Assembly (NCBI GenBank): GCA_900095095.1
Contig: FMBT01000668.1
Location: 1 to 26,649 of the forward strand
Length of the DNA stretch: 26,649 nt
Source: Fragilariopsis cylindrus CCMP1102
Taxonomy: Eukaryota; Bacillariophyta; Bacillariophyceae; Bacillariales; Bacillariaceae
Direction: 5' to 3'
A program made the position numbers and the translations under genes. Shown piece after piece: positions 17,263-26,649 of this stretch; position 1 is the stretch's first letter; each line of letters opens with the position of its first letter. The notes below the pieces were generated by a model. That model saw only the letters and a list, made by a program, of their open reading frames with translations, made no database searches and had not been told where the DNA came from.

Positions 17263-20200
17263 TTATTCCAATTTTTGTATCTCTTCACCAACAGTTGTAT
17301 TATATCCAACAGCTCTACCCATTGCTTTATAATAGGAGTCTTCTAAATGATGGGCTAATGAATCACCTTTCATAAATGATGATGCTAATTCAATTTCACG
17401 ATTCGCATAATTTCTATCAATACCAACTACCGATGTTAGATCAGCAACATCAATTGATTTTAATCGTGTAGCGACTGCATTTAATCTGGATGTAAAATCA
17501 TTACTATTTCCGGTAGTAGATGCAGTAGTAGACGCGTCATCCTTATCATTGTCATTCTCATCCTTTGAAACAACAAGTTCTTGTAATGCATTAGCAGCAT
17601 CAATAGCAATATCACTACCTAGGCCAGCATCGTCACCTTTATATGTTTGAACTAATTCATCAAGGAATGTACCCTTCGACAAGATTCCTTTTGTGGCTCC
17701 TTTCATATCTCTCACAGGATCTAAACGTTCAAACTTAGATTCACCTTCAATCCATAATACATTATCTGTATCTGTATTATCAGACTTGATTGTTGTTGTT
17801 GTTGTTGCTGGTTCTTCTATTAATACAGTCCGACCACAATGTTCATAATCAACACCTAGATTTAACATTGGACGTGGTACACGTGCAACAATATCTTGTG
17901 AATTCACAATACGATATGCTTCATCAATTTTACCATCTTTTAACATTAATTCAAAATTATTACTAAATGCTGTATTCCCTGGACGTGGTGAACCAAAATT
18001 ATACATTTTTAATGATTTGGGACGTGGTGGTCCTTTTTTACTAATAGGAACAGCGTTCTTGCCATCATTATCACCCAAATTAAATGTCGATGCAATACCT
18101 TTCCACCATGGATCAGAGGGTGTTTTTGTTGGTAATGATCGACCAGCATCAATACCATATTCACCAATATCAGCTGTAAATAATGTGGCCAGTGCACCAC
18201 CCAGTGAGTGTCCAGTAACGAGAATTTCATATTCTTCTATTGATTCACCTGGTGGTACAGTACCTAATACTAATGTTTTTAAACGACGTGCAATACTATC
18301 CATTGATTTACGAAAACCAACATGTACCATCGGGAATACTGTATGATCAATATTTTTTAATTCTTTATCATTGTATTCACCTTCTTTGGATTCAATCCAC
18401 GGAACTTGAAAGATGGATGCATCTGTGATTAAATCAATTGGTTGACACGTACCACGAAAACTAACAACAATTCTTTTATTTTCTAATGATCGATATACAC
18501 CCACCGATGCACCTGTTTTATCATGATTAATAAAAAAACAAAATTCTAAATCATTACCACCTAATAATTTCAATTCTGATGAAACTTTCTCATCATCATT
18601 ATCATCAGTACTACTATCTTCTTCTTTGGTATATAATTCATGTAAATTACCCCAATCAATTCCAGGCAATCCACCTAATACACGATATTTGTTATCTGGA
18701 CTATTACTCTTGGATGTAGATGTACTGGGTGGGACCGGCAAATATCGTAATTTTAATTTTACGGTACCTTTGGCTTGTCCTTCATAAAATGCACCAAATG
18801 CTGCACCCGCGGCAGCACCCATCGGTCCCGCGACCATTGCACCTGCTGCGGCACCGGTGGCAATTTGGGAATTTTTATTTTCTATTTTGGGTTTAATGGT
18901 CATCTTTAAGGGACCTTCCCAGGTATAATCCGTTTCCACTACTTTCGTGATTGCGGTACTAATTTCACTATTTAATTTGGAAACATCTAATTCTTTCGAT
19001 GGATCAGATTTCGACTTAGCCACCATTTTGGTGACAATATCATTTTTAATTTTATCAATAATATCTTCGTTGGTATTTACTTTGGGTATTAATTCTTGTA
19101 ATGAGATCGAGGTACTGGATATCACCGATCCAGCACCCACTACATCATCATCAAATAATGTAAATACTAGACGTACATTGGATGGATCTTGTACGTACAT
19201 ATAATATGGCCGTTCATCATCGGTCCAGATTGATTTCCCACTTTTCATAAATGATTTAGAGATATGATAGGGTAATGCAAGACCATCACCATTCTTTTTT
19301 GTTTTAGATGCCATTGATTTTTGTTCATTGATATTGGCCCATGCTGTTCTGGATCGACCCACATGTGCAGCACCACTTAAGGAAAAGATACCATTATGAT
19401 TGGAATCAGTATCTAACATCTTAATATCATCTTCCCATAATTTACCTTCGACGACTGCACACATAATACACACATCGACACCATTCCCCGTCGCGACACT
19501 TTCAATCGAGGAATCTTCTTCGGGTAAATCAGTAGCTTCAATCGGTGTCACTTCAACCATCCCTCGATATAAATTACGTGTATACTTCGAGGATACAAAT
19601 GCCACATTCATCCCTTTAGACTATAGTATATATATGATATATATAATATAATATGAGATTAGACAGCGAGACGAGCGAGATTTAATTAGAGATTTAATTT
19701 AGAGAAACAGAGAATGAAAAAAAAAGGTTGAGAAATGAAATGAAAGACTATCAAACAAAATCAGAAGAAGCTACTGCTGCAAAATATATATATATATATA
19801 GCTTTACTTACACCACGTTCCCATCGTGATGAATCTTGTGGTGGTTCCACATAAGAATCAAATGCTAATCCAGCACAAAATAATGCTGTATTCAAATTAA
19901 ATTTACCATTCTGTAGAGCGAAATCAATATTCTTTGTATTACTTGAATCATCTGTTTCGTCTGACGATGAGGTTGTACTGGTGGCAGCATAAAGTCTTGT
20001 TGTGGTTGTTGGCCTTTCGATAGGCAATGTTAGGATACTGCTACTGCTACTGCTTCTGCTCAGCCTTCCTCCTCCTTGACGTTGAGATCCTCTTGTAGCA
20101 ATGGTAGGGTATGACGATGACGAAGTCAATGACGACGACGATGAAAAGCTGTTAACAAATAATCCAACGTTCGTCGACGTTGTTGTCAAGAATACTGTTG

Positions 20201-20393
20201 TGATTACCATTAGCAGTATTACTTGTAGTAGCAGCTGATGTAAAATTGATGATGATCTACCATTTTTATGACGACGCATGACGTAGTGGATTTTACTACG
20301 ACGAGATTTCTTATTGTCACGGTTGCTGCTGCTGCTGTTGCTGCTAATGCTTATATCTGTGCTAAGATTTATTATTATTTCTGTCATTGTCAA
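17263..20393 (-). CDS. plastid-targeted C2 and lipase class 3 protein, two exons
   Basis: Exon 1 is 20393-19812 and exon 2 is 19620-17263. The spliced protein is 979 residues. A hydrophobic segment (HQLLLQVILLMVITTVFL) ends before LFVNSF, a diatom-type signal-peptide cut before Phe. A Ser/Thr-rich segment and RLYAATS follow, so import into the plastid or another secretory compartment is likely. Met39 may be the true start. After SSRWERGSKGMNVAFVSS comes a C2-like region (VEVTPIEATDLPEED, VRLVFTLFDDDVVGAG). A Gly/Ala zipper (around residues 445-475: ATGAAAGAMVAGPMGAAAG) could insert in or contact a membrane. Then comes a lipase_3 domain with GHSLGG (Ser666), VNSQDIVARVP (Asp770) and AHHLEDSYY (His951 or His952) as a plausible triad. 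It probably hydrolyses acyl lipids such as galactolipids or triacylglycerol. The substrate is not shown by sequence. Confidence 0.85.
19621..19811 (-). other. 191-bp phase-0 intron of the lipase gene
   Basis: On the minus strand the donor is CGTGGT|GTAAGTA and the acceptor is ACTATAG|TCTAAAGGGATG. Joining gives RWERG-SKGMNVAF in frame, which turns two separate frames into one protein. The intron is AT-rich with TA runs at both ends. Confidence 0.85.
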
Positions 20394-20940
20394 TTTGCAA
20401 TTTGTGTGTGTGTGTTATAAGACACCGTTCTTCTTCTTCTTATGCTGTAGACGTTTATATATGGCGTAGAATAAATTTAGATATTGAATCAAATCGAATT
20501 TGAATGAATCCAATCCAATTGATTTGAATGAATGTATTGAAGAAATCAAATCTGTCTATAATTGTGATGATACAGTAAAGTAGGGCAGCAAATGGGTTGT
20601 TTGTGTCAGAGTGTTTGATTACTGCCGGTAACCAATAAAAAATGTGATACTGTATACGAATTGGTGATGATGACAGATGAATGATGCCATAGATTCTTTT
20701 GTTTTTTGCTTTAAAAAAAATATATCTCCAATCTCATTCGCACGCAAACGATGAATAGCGTCAGACGAGCTACTGTACCGGTTAATATTAGAAAGAATTT
20801 GTTCTGGCTTGTAGGCGACTCCTTCGACTCGACTGAGCTGTCCATGTAGGGGGGGGGAGGGGGAATCAGAATTTTCGTGCATTTTTATAAGATTCTCTCA
20901 AATGTACTACAGTAGTATTTGAGACCCCCATTTCGTTGCA

Positions 20941-20985
20941 TGATGGGCATGATGGGCATGATGGGCATGATGGGCATGATGGGCT
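20941..20985 (+). repeat. 9-bp minisatellite TGATGGGCA, five copies
   Basis: Five head-to-tail copies of TGATGGGCA, the last ending GCT, are nearly perfect. Such arrays often vary in copy number. Confidence 0.95.
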
Positions 20986-21282
20986 GCCTGGGTAATATTA
21001 TACGAAAGATATCCCCTCAAAACACATAGTGGTAGGTTATTGACTTACTTTGTATTGATTTTGCTTGATGGTATGCTTTTTCTTTTATCTTGGGGGCAAT
21101 TAAGTTGATGGCGTGTTCTAATTGAATATCTTAACAGTGTGTTTGTTTTCAGACATACGAGTCATGTGTGCTCCAGGGATTGTGCTGGTCAGGTAAAACT
21201 GAGAAGTTATTGATAGAGATTGCTGTTGCTATCTACCAACCAATAGTGCATCATGCTTACTCACAGCAACTGATATATATGC

Positions 21283-21312
<30 letters not shown>
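21283..21312. repeat. TA microsatellite
   Basis: A run of TA dinucleotides is followed by CATACATACAT. A similar TA run lies at about 22977-23001. Confidence 0.95.
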
Positions 21313-21317
<5 letters not shown>

Positions 21318-21779
21318 CATACATCTAGCCATGCTATATCAAAACATAGTTCTACATTTTTTTAAAATAAGTATTCTCATCAGCACACTACGATAATATA
21401 CCAATAAAATGTTTGTGTTCTATAGTACGCACATGCCCTCATCTAACTACAATTTGGACCTCTGCCAATCTTTAATTTTGGTTTAAGCCAAGATAAACTC
21501 GAGAAATTTAATTCATGTCACTGTTCCTGTTTTTTTTTTATCTACAATCACTTAAAAACACGAACTGACGTGCCATTTGTAAACAGAAGTGTAAGGATTC
21601 TTTGTTTCCATTTGAAATGATGAATGATTGATGAGGCAGTAGGTATCTGATATATTGGTGTACATCTTATATCTTGGTTTTAATAAGGCCATCAAATTAA
21701 TTGTGCCCCAAGAGTGCTTAGACTCACTCCATTACTGCTGCTGCAATAGATCCTCATATTCAAAGATACGGATAGACAG

Positions 21780-23907
21780 GTAATTTTGCTTTTTATCATA
21801 ACAGCAAGCAGTAGCATTCACACACAGCAGCTCTTGTTATTGTTATTGTTAATCTGAATTTGGGTTTGTATCTGGTGGACAGAAATAGATAATAAGATTA
21901 GAAAAAAACATGCCCACATAGATCATAGATCAGGAGAGCAAATCCACCAGGAGGAATGTCACCACTATTTTGCCTCTTACTCCAGTGTAATCTTTAGATA
22001 AAGAAGTAAGTGTAGAAGAAGTGCATAGTAAATTCAGTTCTTGTTCTTGTTGTTTCATTTTGTTTGGTGGACAGAGATCAAACCTACATGTACATTTGCA
22101 TCGTGCGTTAGTAGGAGAGGTTTTTCCAGTGAAAAACCAGTAATAATTGTAGTATTTGTTTGTTCTGTGTAACTTATAGATATGTGGGAAGTGCTGTACA
22201 TCAATTTCTTACATATCAGCAGTTCTTCTTCTTATTGTTCTAGATTTTACTGTGATAGGAAAAAAATCTGTGTGTAAATGCATCATCAGTAACCAATCCA
22301 CCAGTGATGCACTGATGTATTATTTGATAACCTTTACATGCAGAAGCTTACAAGATGTCCACATCCAATTCTCATACAGGAGCAGTTTCTGTTGTTGTTT
22401 TGTATTTTTTGGTTAGGTGGACAATAAAAGATAAAACCAGCACATGCATAAATCAGGAGTGGATGCACCACCAGTGATATATACCATCAGTTTTATTGTA
22501 CTACCCTCTCATAAAGTAACAGAACAGCAGTTGTCGTTGTTGCTGGTGGTATCAAAACAATGCATATACATCAGGAGTGGCTTCACCAGTGATAGTCCTA
22601 TACCAATATTATTATTGTTATTGTTATTGTTATTGTTATTGTTATTGTTATTGTTGTTGTTATTGATGCTATTAGTTTGCATTTTTGTTTGGTGGATAGG
22701 AGGAGTAGATAGATACAGCATGCATGCACATGTATCAGTGAGTGGGTCCACAAGTGATGTACCAGTGTTAATCTACTAGAAGCGCTCTACAAATTCCTAC
22801 TAAGATTTGGGGTGATCACACAACCAGGAAGCCCATCTCAACTGCCAATTGACAATTCCATTACAAGGAACAAAAACCAACAAATAAGCCCACCAGTCCA
22901 AACATGAACTGTTGTTGGTTTAATAACTTTGGTACTGAATAGAATGAAATAGAAACCACACATGATATGCAGCAGATATATATATATAGATATATATATA
23001 TGGGTTGTTTGTGGTTATTATGATATTAACTCAGCAATGCATTGGTTAGTAGAATAGTTAGGTGCTCCTCCTAATTGTTGTTGGTTTGATACTATTGACA
23101 GGGACATCATGAATCTGAAGTACTACTCAGTAAAATGTTCTAGTATTATCTACTTGGTCTACTATCACCAGTGGTAATGTCTTGGTTGGACCCTACTAAT
23201 CATTGCTGCTGATTTTGTGTTTGATACACACACACACACACACGCACACAGGCACAGGGGCTGATAAAAATGTTTGGTGCATTTTTTATCAGCTTGATCC
23301 ATGATAAGTACTGCAGATATATTTTTGCCAAATTACCCCCATACCTCCACTCCATACCAAGTGCAATTTTACACAGTGAACACAACACATTTTTTTTTCT
23401 GCCTGCTTTTTTGCACACACCCATCATTTGTTTGCCGTTGATGCAACCATCTACATGAAATGCGAACAAAATCTCACACATAGTCATCATCAATAGGTCC
23501 CTTATTGCTGTTGATTTGATACTATGAACAGAAATAGAATTAATATGAAGCATCGGCAGGAGGAGATCAACCAGTGATAAAACCAGTATTGTTGTAATAC
23601 CTTTACATACAGAAGCTTACAAGATGCTCCTATTGCTATTATTTCATCATATTTGGTTTGTTGCACCGGAAGAGATAAATCCCATACTCACCTACCAGTG
23701 CAGTGATACATGCTTTTGTAATCCTCTCCACTCTCCTCTACATCAGTGCAATCTTTATATGCAAAAGTTTACAGAAAGTGCATACACATGAGGAGTGGAT
23801 CCACCAGTGATATACCAATCATTGCTGCTCTTTACCTCAATGGACCTTTTAAATAAAGAAGTTGTGTAACAATGCAGCAGTTCTGTTTGTGTTGTTTGTG
23901 TTGTTGA

Positions 23908-23951
<44 letters not shown>

Positions 23952-24030
23952 GTGTTTTGTATTGTTTGGTTGACAGAAATATAGCATACTGACATACACA
24001 TGGGTCTGTGAGTCGATTTACCACTGATAT
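21780..24030 (+). repeat. degenerate satellite-like repeat block (right copy)
   Basis: A recurring order of blocks is visible in one orientation: CCTTTACATGCAGAAGCTTACAAGATG (22331 and 23601), a CACACAGCAGCAGTTCTTGTTGTT block (21819, 22215, 22374), GGTGGACAGAAATAGATA (21878, 22068, 22413, 22690, 23964), then AGGAGTGGATCCACCAGTGATATACCA (22453, 22571, 22735, 23561, 23790, about 24005). Spacing of the last block is about 120-230 bp in the denser parts. The same blocks occur at 1580-2780 and around 3768-3900, so this is one family. Simple repeats (TTATTG about 22609-22664, CA about 23225-23250, TTGATG/TTG about 23900-23950) sit inside units. Open frames here are low-complexity and not genes. Confidence 0.7.
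22609..22664 (+). repeat. TTATTG hexanucleotide microsatellite
   Basis: A run of TTATTG units ends in TTGTTGTTATTG. It produces long Leu or Asn runs in translated frames (22444-22779 plus, 22509-22751 minus), which are therefore artefacts. Confidence 0.95.
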
Positions 24031-24340
24031 CCCAATGACAGGGTACTGTGCAGTCCTCTATGCATGAAGGCTCGTGTATGGTACGAGGTTGACATTTTTA
24101 ACATTCATAGAAAGAGCTATCGCGAATTTCGTGAAAATTGCACAGAAAAGAGATTTCATAGCGCATATCAATCGTGCGTATCTTCGCGCTACCGGATAAC
24201 TTTCTTTGCCATCACAGTTCTTTTTTTCTACTCCGCTTTTTATCATGCAGCAAAAAGAACATGTTTTTTTCTTCTTTGCAATATCATAAATTTAAGAAGA
24301 CACTACAACTACAAAAGCATCAAAAAAAAAAACCAATAAT
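24031..24340. promoter_or_regulatory. promoter and leader region of the SH3-domain gene
   Basis: The repeat family stops at about 24030. The DNA then becomes CpG-containing (GCTATCGCGAATTTCGTG, CTTCGCGCTACCGG) and ends with an A-rich leader before ATG at 24341. A 91-codon frame (24064-24339) spans the region but has no domain and runs into the A tract, so I treat it as chance. No core promoter element can be assigned. Confidence 0.4.
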
Positions 24341-25600
24341 ATGAACTATCTACCAGAACAACAAAGACGTCAGCAACCGCAACAATTACAAGGCCATGAA
24401 GGAGGATTCGTGAAATGCATTGCGATTCGTGAATTCTATGGTGATCCAAATTTGAATCAATTGTGTTTTGAACAGAACACACCATTAGAAGTCGATTTGA
24501 GTCGTCCATCAGAAAATGGATGGAGATTAGGTCGAGTAGGTCGTGTCCAAGGTTGGATTCCGGAATGGGCTTCAATTCCGGTATCACAACACACAAATAG
24601 CTGCCCGTCACCATCTCCAAAATGTCCACCACCTACTGTTCCGCCTCCATCCCGATCTCGAAATAATCTTCGCCGTTCAAGAGATTTTATCATCCCTCTT
24701 CAAAGCATTGGAGAAACCTACGACAACGAAGCAGGATTCGATCAACGAAATAATGACATCATGGGTGGTAACGTTCCCCGAGCAAAGACTGCAGATGGTA
24801 GCAGTACTATTCCTGCTCTAGACAATCATAATAATCCATTTGAAGAAATTCCGGATGCTTATAATACTAATACCTCGAATAATAAAAAATGGAATATGGG
24901 AATTAGAAAATTATTCCAGAAACAATCCGATAGATTGGATACCGAGAACGAATCAGCATCGCCAGCATACAATAATCCATATACACAGAAACAAAAGCAA
25001 GTAGAAACTGATTGGACCGATGCACCACAAATTGTGAGTGATGATGGTCGAATTGCTGTCGTTGAAACTGATGGACAAACAACCGAATACAGAAATGAAA
25101 ATTTGTATCAAATTTCAACAGAAACAAATCAATTTGCTGATCAATTATCAACAACAACATCTAATTTATCACATCAGTTATCAAACTTTAAAATGCCACC
25201 AATGCCTAAAATGGGTCGTAACAGTAGGAACAAGAATGATAATGATAACAACGAGCACCAGCAGCAGCAGCCACAGCAGCCACCGCAACAATCTCAACAA
25301 CAGAAGCAAGTTATTGAAGTAACACCTGCTACGAGTACGAATAATGAAAATGAACAACCAATGAAGAAGACCAAACACAAATTTGGGATGCCATTATCAT
25401 CGTTGAAAATGATGCCTAAAGTAACCATGCCAAAGATGAGCAAACCAAACTCAAACAAGAAACAGAATCATTTAACAACAAAATATTGTGATATGAATGG
25501 TAATGAACAAACACTTGTAGAAGAAACAAAACGATCAAATCAAAAACCAGTTTGGATATATATTACTAATACTGTAACTAGAAATAACATATCGATATAG
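24341..25600 (+). CDS. SH3-domain protein with a low-complexity C-terminus
   Basis: The protein has 419 residues in a single exon. A Gln-rich start leads into an SH3-like domain at about residues 22-78. FVKCIAIREFYGDPNLNQLCF corresponds to the ALYDF...ELSF strand pair, followed by LEVDLSRPSENGW and then RLGRVGRVQGWIPEWA, the GWWxGxxxGxxGxxPxxYV end of SH3. SH3 domains bind proline-rich peptides, so a scaffold or cytoskeletal adaptor role is likely. A Pro-rich segment (PSPSPKCPPPTVPPPS) follows directly and could be a self-ligand. The remainder is Asn/Gln-rich with Met-Pro-Lys motifs (KMPPMPKMGR, MMPKVTMPKMSKP). It contains two short ordered-looking stretches: IAVVETDGQTTEY and MNGNEQTLVEETKRSNQKPV. 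No signal peptide or membrane segment is visible, so it is probably cytosolic. Confidence 0.8.
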   Translation: MNYLPEQQRRQQPQQLQGHEGGFVKCIAIREFYGDPNLNQLCFEQNTPLEVDLSRPSENGWRLGRVGRVQGWIPEWASIPVSQHTNSCPSPSPKCPPPTVPPPSRSRNNLRRSRDFIIPLQSIGETYDNEAGFDQRNNDIMGGNVPRAKTADGSSTIPALDNHNNPFEEIPDAYNTNTSNNKKWNMGIRKLFQKQSDRLDTENESASPAYNNPYTQKQKQVETDWTDAPQIVSDDGRIAVVETDGQTTEYRNENLYQISTETNQFADQLSTTTSNLSHQLSNFKMPPMPKMGRNSRNKNDNDNNEHQQQQPQQPPQQSQQQKQVIEVTPATSTNNENEQPMKKTKHKFGMPLSSLKMMPKVTMPKMSKPNSNKKQNHLTTKYCDMNGNEQTLVEETKRSNQKPVWIYITNTVTRNNISI

Positions 25601-26094
25601 TACAGAGTAGAGACGAGAGAGGGAGAAAGATCAATCCATATATCACTAACGCGCAACTTGTTAGTCTTTCCAACGTAGGCTACGATGTCACAAGCAGTTG
25701 TGAGCAGTAAAACCCGCGCGATTGTGGAAGCAGAAACTGCGCGCCGCCCCTCTCACGATTTGATTTACGATCTTCGAGTTTATGCATCAGCAGAAGAAAG
25801 AAACAAATACTTCGTCCGTGCAACGCTTGTTTCGCACGCGTGTAAAAGCACTCTAAAACCTTAACATAAGATCTACTCACAAAATAGAGGGTTCATCCTC
25901 CTTGCAAATTTCGCAAAATTTTCAAACGATACGGCATGCGAAACAAGCGTTGCACGGAGGAAGTACGCCCATCCCATACAATATAAAGCAATCTCAACAA
26001 ATAGTAAAGACACATCCTTTCTTTCGGATACAGCATCAAGAGTGCATCAACAATAGTACATCGTTAAAATAAACAGAATAATCAATATAATAAC
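25601..26094. other. intergenic region with promoter of the small membrane protein gene
   Basis: The DNA is GC-richer than its surroundings, with CpG (AAACCCGCGCGATTGTGG, CTGCGCGCCGCCCC). It contains the inverted repeat at 25808-25965. The last 60 bases before ATG 26095 are an A-rich leader. No gene is seen. Confidence 0.5.
25808..25965. repeat. inverted repeat, 32-bp arms with a 94-bp spacer
   Basis: The left arm 25808-25839 (CCGTGCAACGCTTGTTTCGC core) is the inverse of the right arm 25934-25965 with two mismatches in 32. It lies about 130 bp upstream of the next gene's start. No clear target-site duplication is visible next to the arms. It could be a small MITE, a strong hairpin or a paired protein-binding site. 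Confidence 0.85.
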
Positions 26095-26322
26095 ATGGCA
26101 CGAAATAATATTTGTAGTTCCATTTGTTGGTTTATTATTTTAATTGTAGTAGTATATCCAATTGCAATTGCAACAAGTATAATATGGGTGTTATTACAAC
26201 CATTAGAAGGTTGTTGTGATTGTATTAAATCAATGAATCGATTCTTTGAAAGATTAGTCACATGGCCAAGAGATTTTGGATATGCTATATCCAATGGACA
26301 AACAAATTGTCCACATCCATAA
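26095..26322 (+). CDS. 75-residue conserved-looking small membrane protein
   Basis: The layout is tight: an N-terminal MARNNICSSICW, one hydrophobic helix (FIILIVVVYPIAIATSIIWVLL), then QPLEGCCDCIKSMNRFFERL, VTWPRDFGYAISNGQTNCPHP. I have the impression that small animal and protist proteins of this size share a Cys/Ser start, a membrane helix, a Q/LPxExC stretch and a WPxxxGxxI end. I cannot name such a family, and this is memory rather than a search. The function is unknown. Cys pairs next to the helix could be palmitoylated. The ATG at 26095 follows an A-rich leader and is the only good start. Confidence 0.7.
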   Translation: MARNNICSSICWFIILIVVVYPIAIATSIIWVLLQPLEGCCDCIKSMNRFFERLVTWPRDFGYAISNGQTNCPHP

Positions 26323-26649
26323 TAGGATAAAAAATACAATCAAGAAGATAATAGTAGGAGAGATGATGGCGGGAGATAAAGAAACGATGAAACGATACAC
26401 AAGGATATGGTAGAGATAGGGGGAGACGACAACAACACAATAGAATCAGCAGTATTGTATACGGTAATAAATGCATGAACTGTTGGATCCATTCTATTCA
26501 TTCCCAAGGTTACTAATATGAAATTTAGTTAGTGCAATTTTGAATGTGGATATTACGATACTATAACGACAACGCTGGGAAAAATCAGACTAGAAAAAGA
26601 AATGGGACGAATGCATTGCATGCCGTTCCAGAAAACTACAATTCGAGTT
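26323..26649. other. gene-free right edge
   Basis: 3' flank of the small membrane protein gene. It is A/G-rich with no coding frame that I can support. The minus-strand frame at 26285-26476 is low-complexity. Confidence 0.45.

Larger units (their letters stand above)
20394..21779. other. gene-free stretch upstream of the lipase gene
   Basis: The first few hundred bases probably hold the lipase promoter and leader. A CTTCTTCTTCTT tract and a TGTG run lie close to the start codon. The small minus-strand frame at 20619-20882 and the plus-strand frame at 21168-21365 (ending in a TA microsatellite) show no domain. A 9-bp minisatellite lies at 20941-20985 and a TA microsatellite at about 21283-21312. 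Confidence 0.5.

Noticed and set aside
22444-22779. 111-codon plus-strand frame with a long Leu run, and the Asn-run frame opposite
   Set aside because: Both are translations of the TTATTG microsatellite and repeat family.
24064-24339. 91-codon frame just before the SH3 gene
   Set aside because: It runs through the probable promoter and the A-rich leader and ends in poly-Lys from an A tract.

Overview
The window looks like nuclear DNA of a diatom or a close photosynthetic stramenopile. It is AT-rich and full of microsatellites. Proteins are rich in Asn, Ser, Asp and Gln runs, and at least two genes carry a short GTAAGT...AG intron. Two predicted proteins start with the signal-peptide-plus-transit-peptide layout used for import into secondary plastids, and one of them adds a twin-arginine thylakoid signal. 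I cannot name the species.

Layout. Positions 1-5400 hold no gene I can support. They contain a diverged ~300-bp duplication (780-1366), a degenerate repeat family, a 983-bp TA-flanked inverted-repeat transposon inserted inside that family (2783-3765), and a recent ~190-bp tandem duplication (3955-4430). Positions 5430-6588 carry a broken or frameshifted gene with weak kinase-like motifs. Positions 7779-10364 carry, on the plus strand, a single-pass membrane protein, a possible PH-like protein with a hydrophobic tail, and a 54-residue Cys-rich small ORF.

From 10914 to 20393 most genes are on the minus strand: a two-exon BTB-SPRY protein (13623 to 10914), a DUF2306-type membrane protein (15904 to 14825) and a two-exon, probably plastid-targeted C2/lipase class 3 protein (20393 to 17263). 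One plus-strand gene, a thylakoid-lumen protein (16259-16891), lies divergent to the DUF2306 gene and convergent to the lipase gene. A relic with an RGG/YRG-type tail lies at 14265-14371. Positions 20394-24060 are again gene-free and carry the same degenerate repeat family as the left end. The right end holds an SH3-domain protein (24341-25600), a 32-bp-arm inverted repeat (25808-25965) and a 75-residue small membrane protein (26095-26322).

The genes do not form an obvious pathway. The lumen protein and the lipase both point to plastid membranes, and BTB-SPRY proteins usually act as ubiquitin-ligase substrate adaptors. I found no rRNA, CRISPR array or convincing tRNA, and no clear novel multi-gene system. 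The most informative signals are the transposon with its readable empty site, the shared repeat family at both ends, the frame-broken kinase-like locus, the shared upstream motif at 14185 and 16008, and the small uncharacterised proteins.
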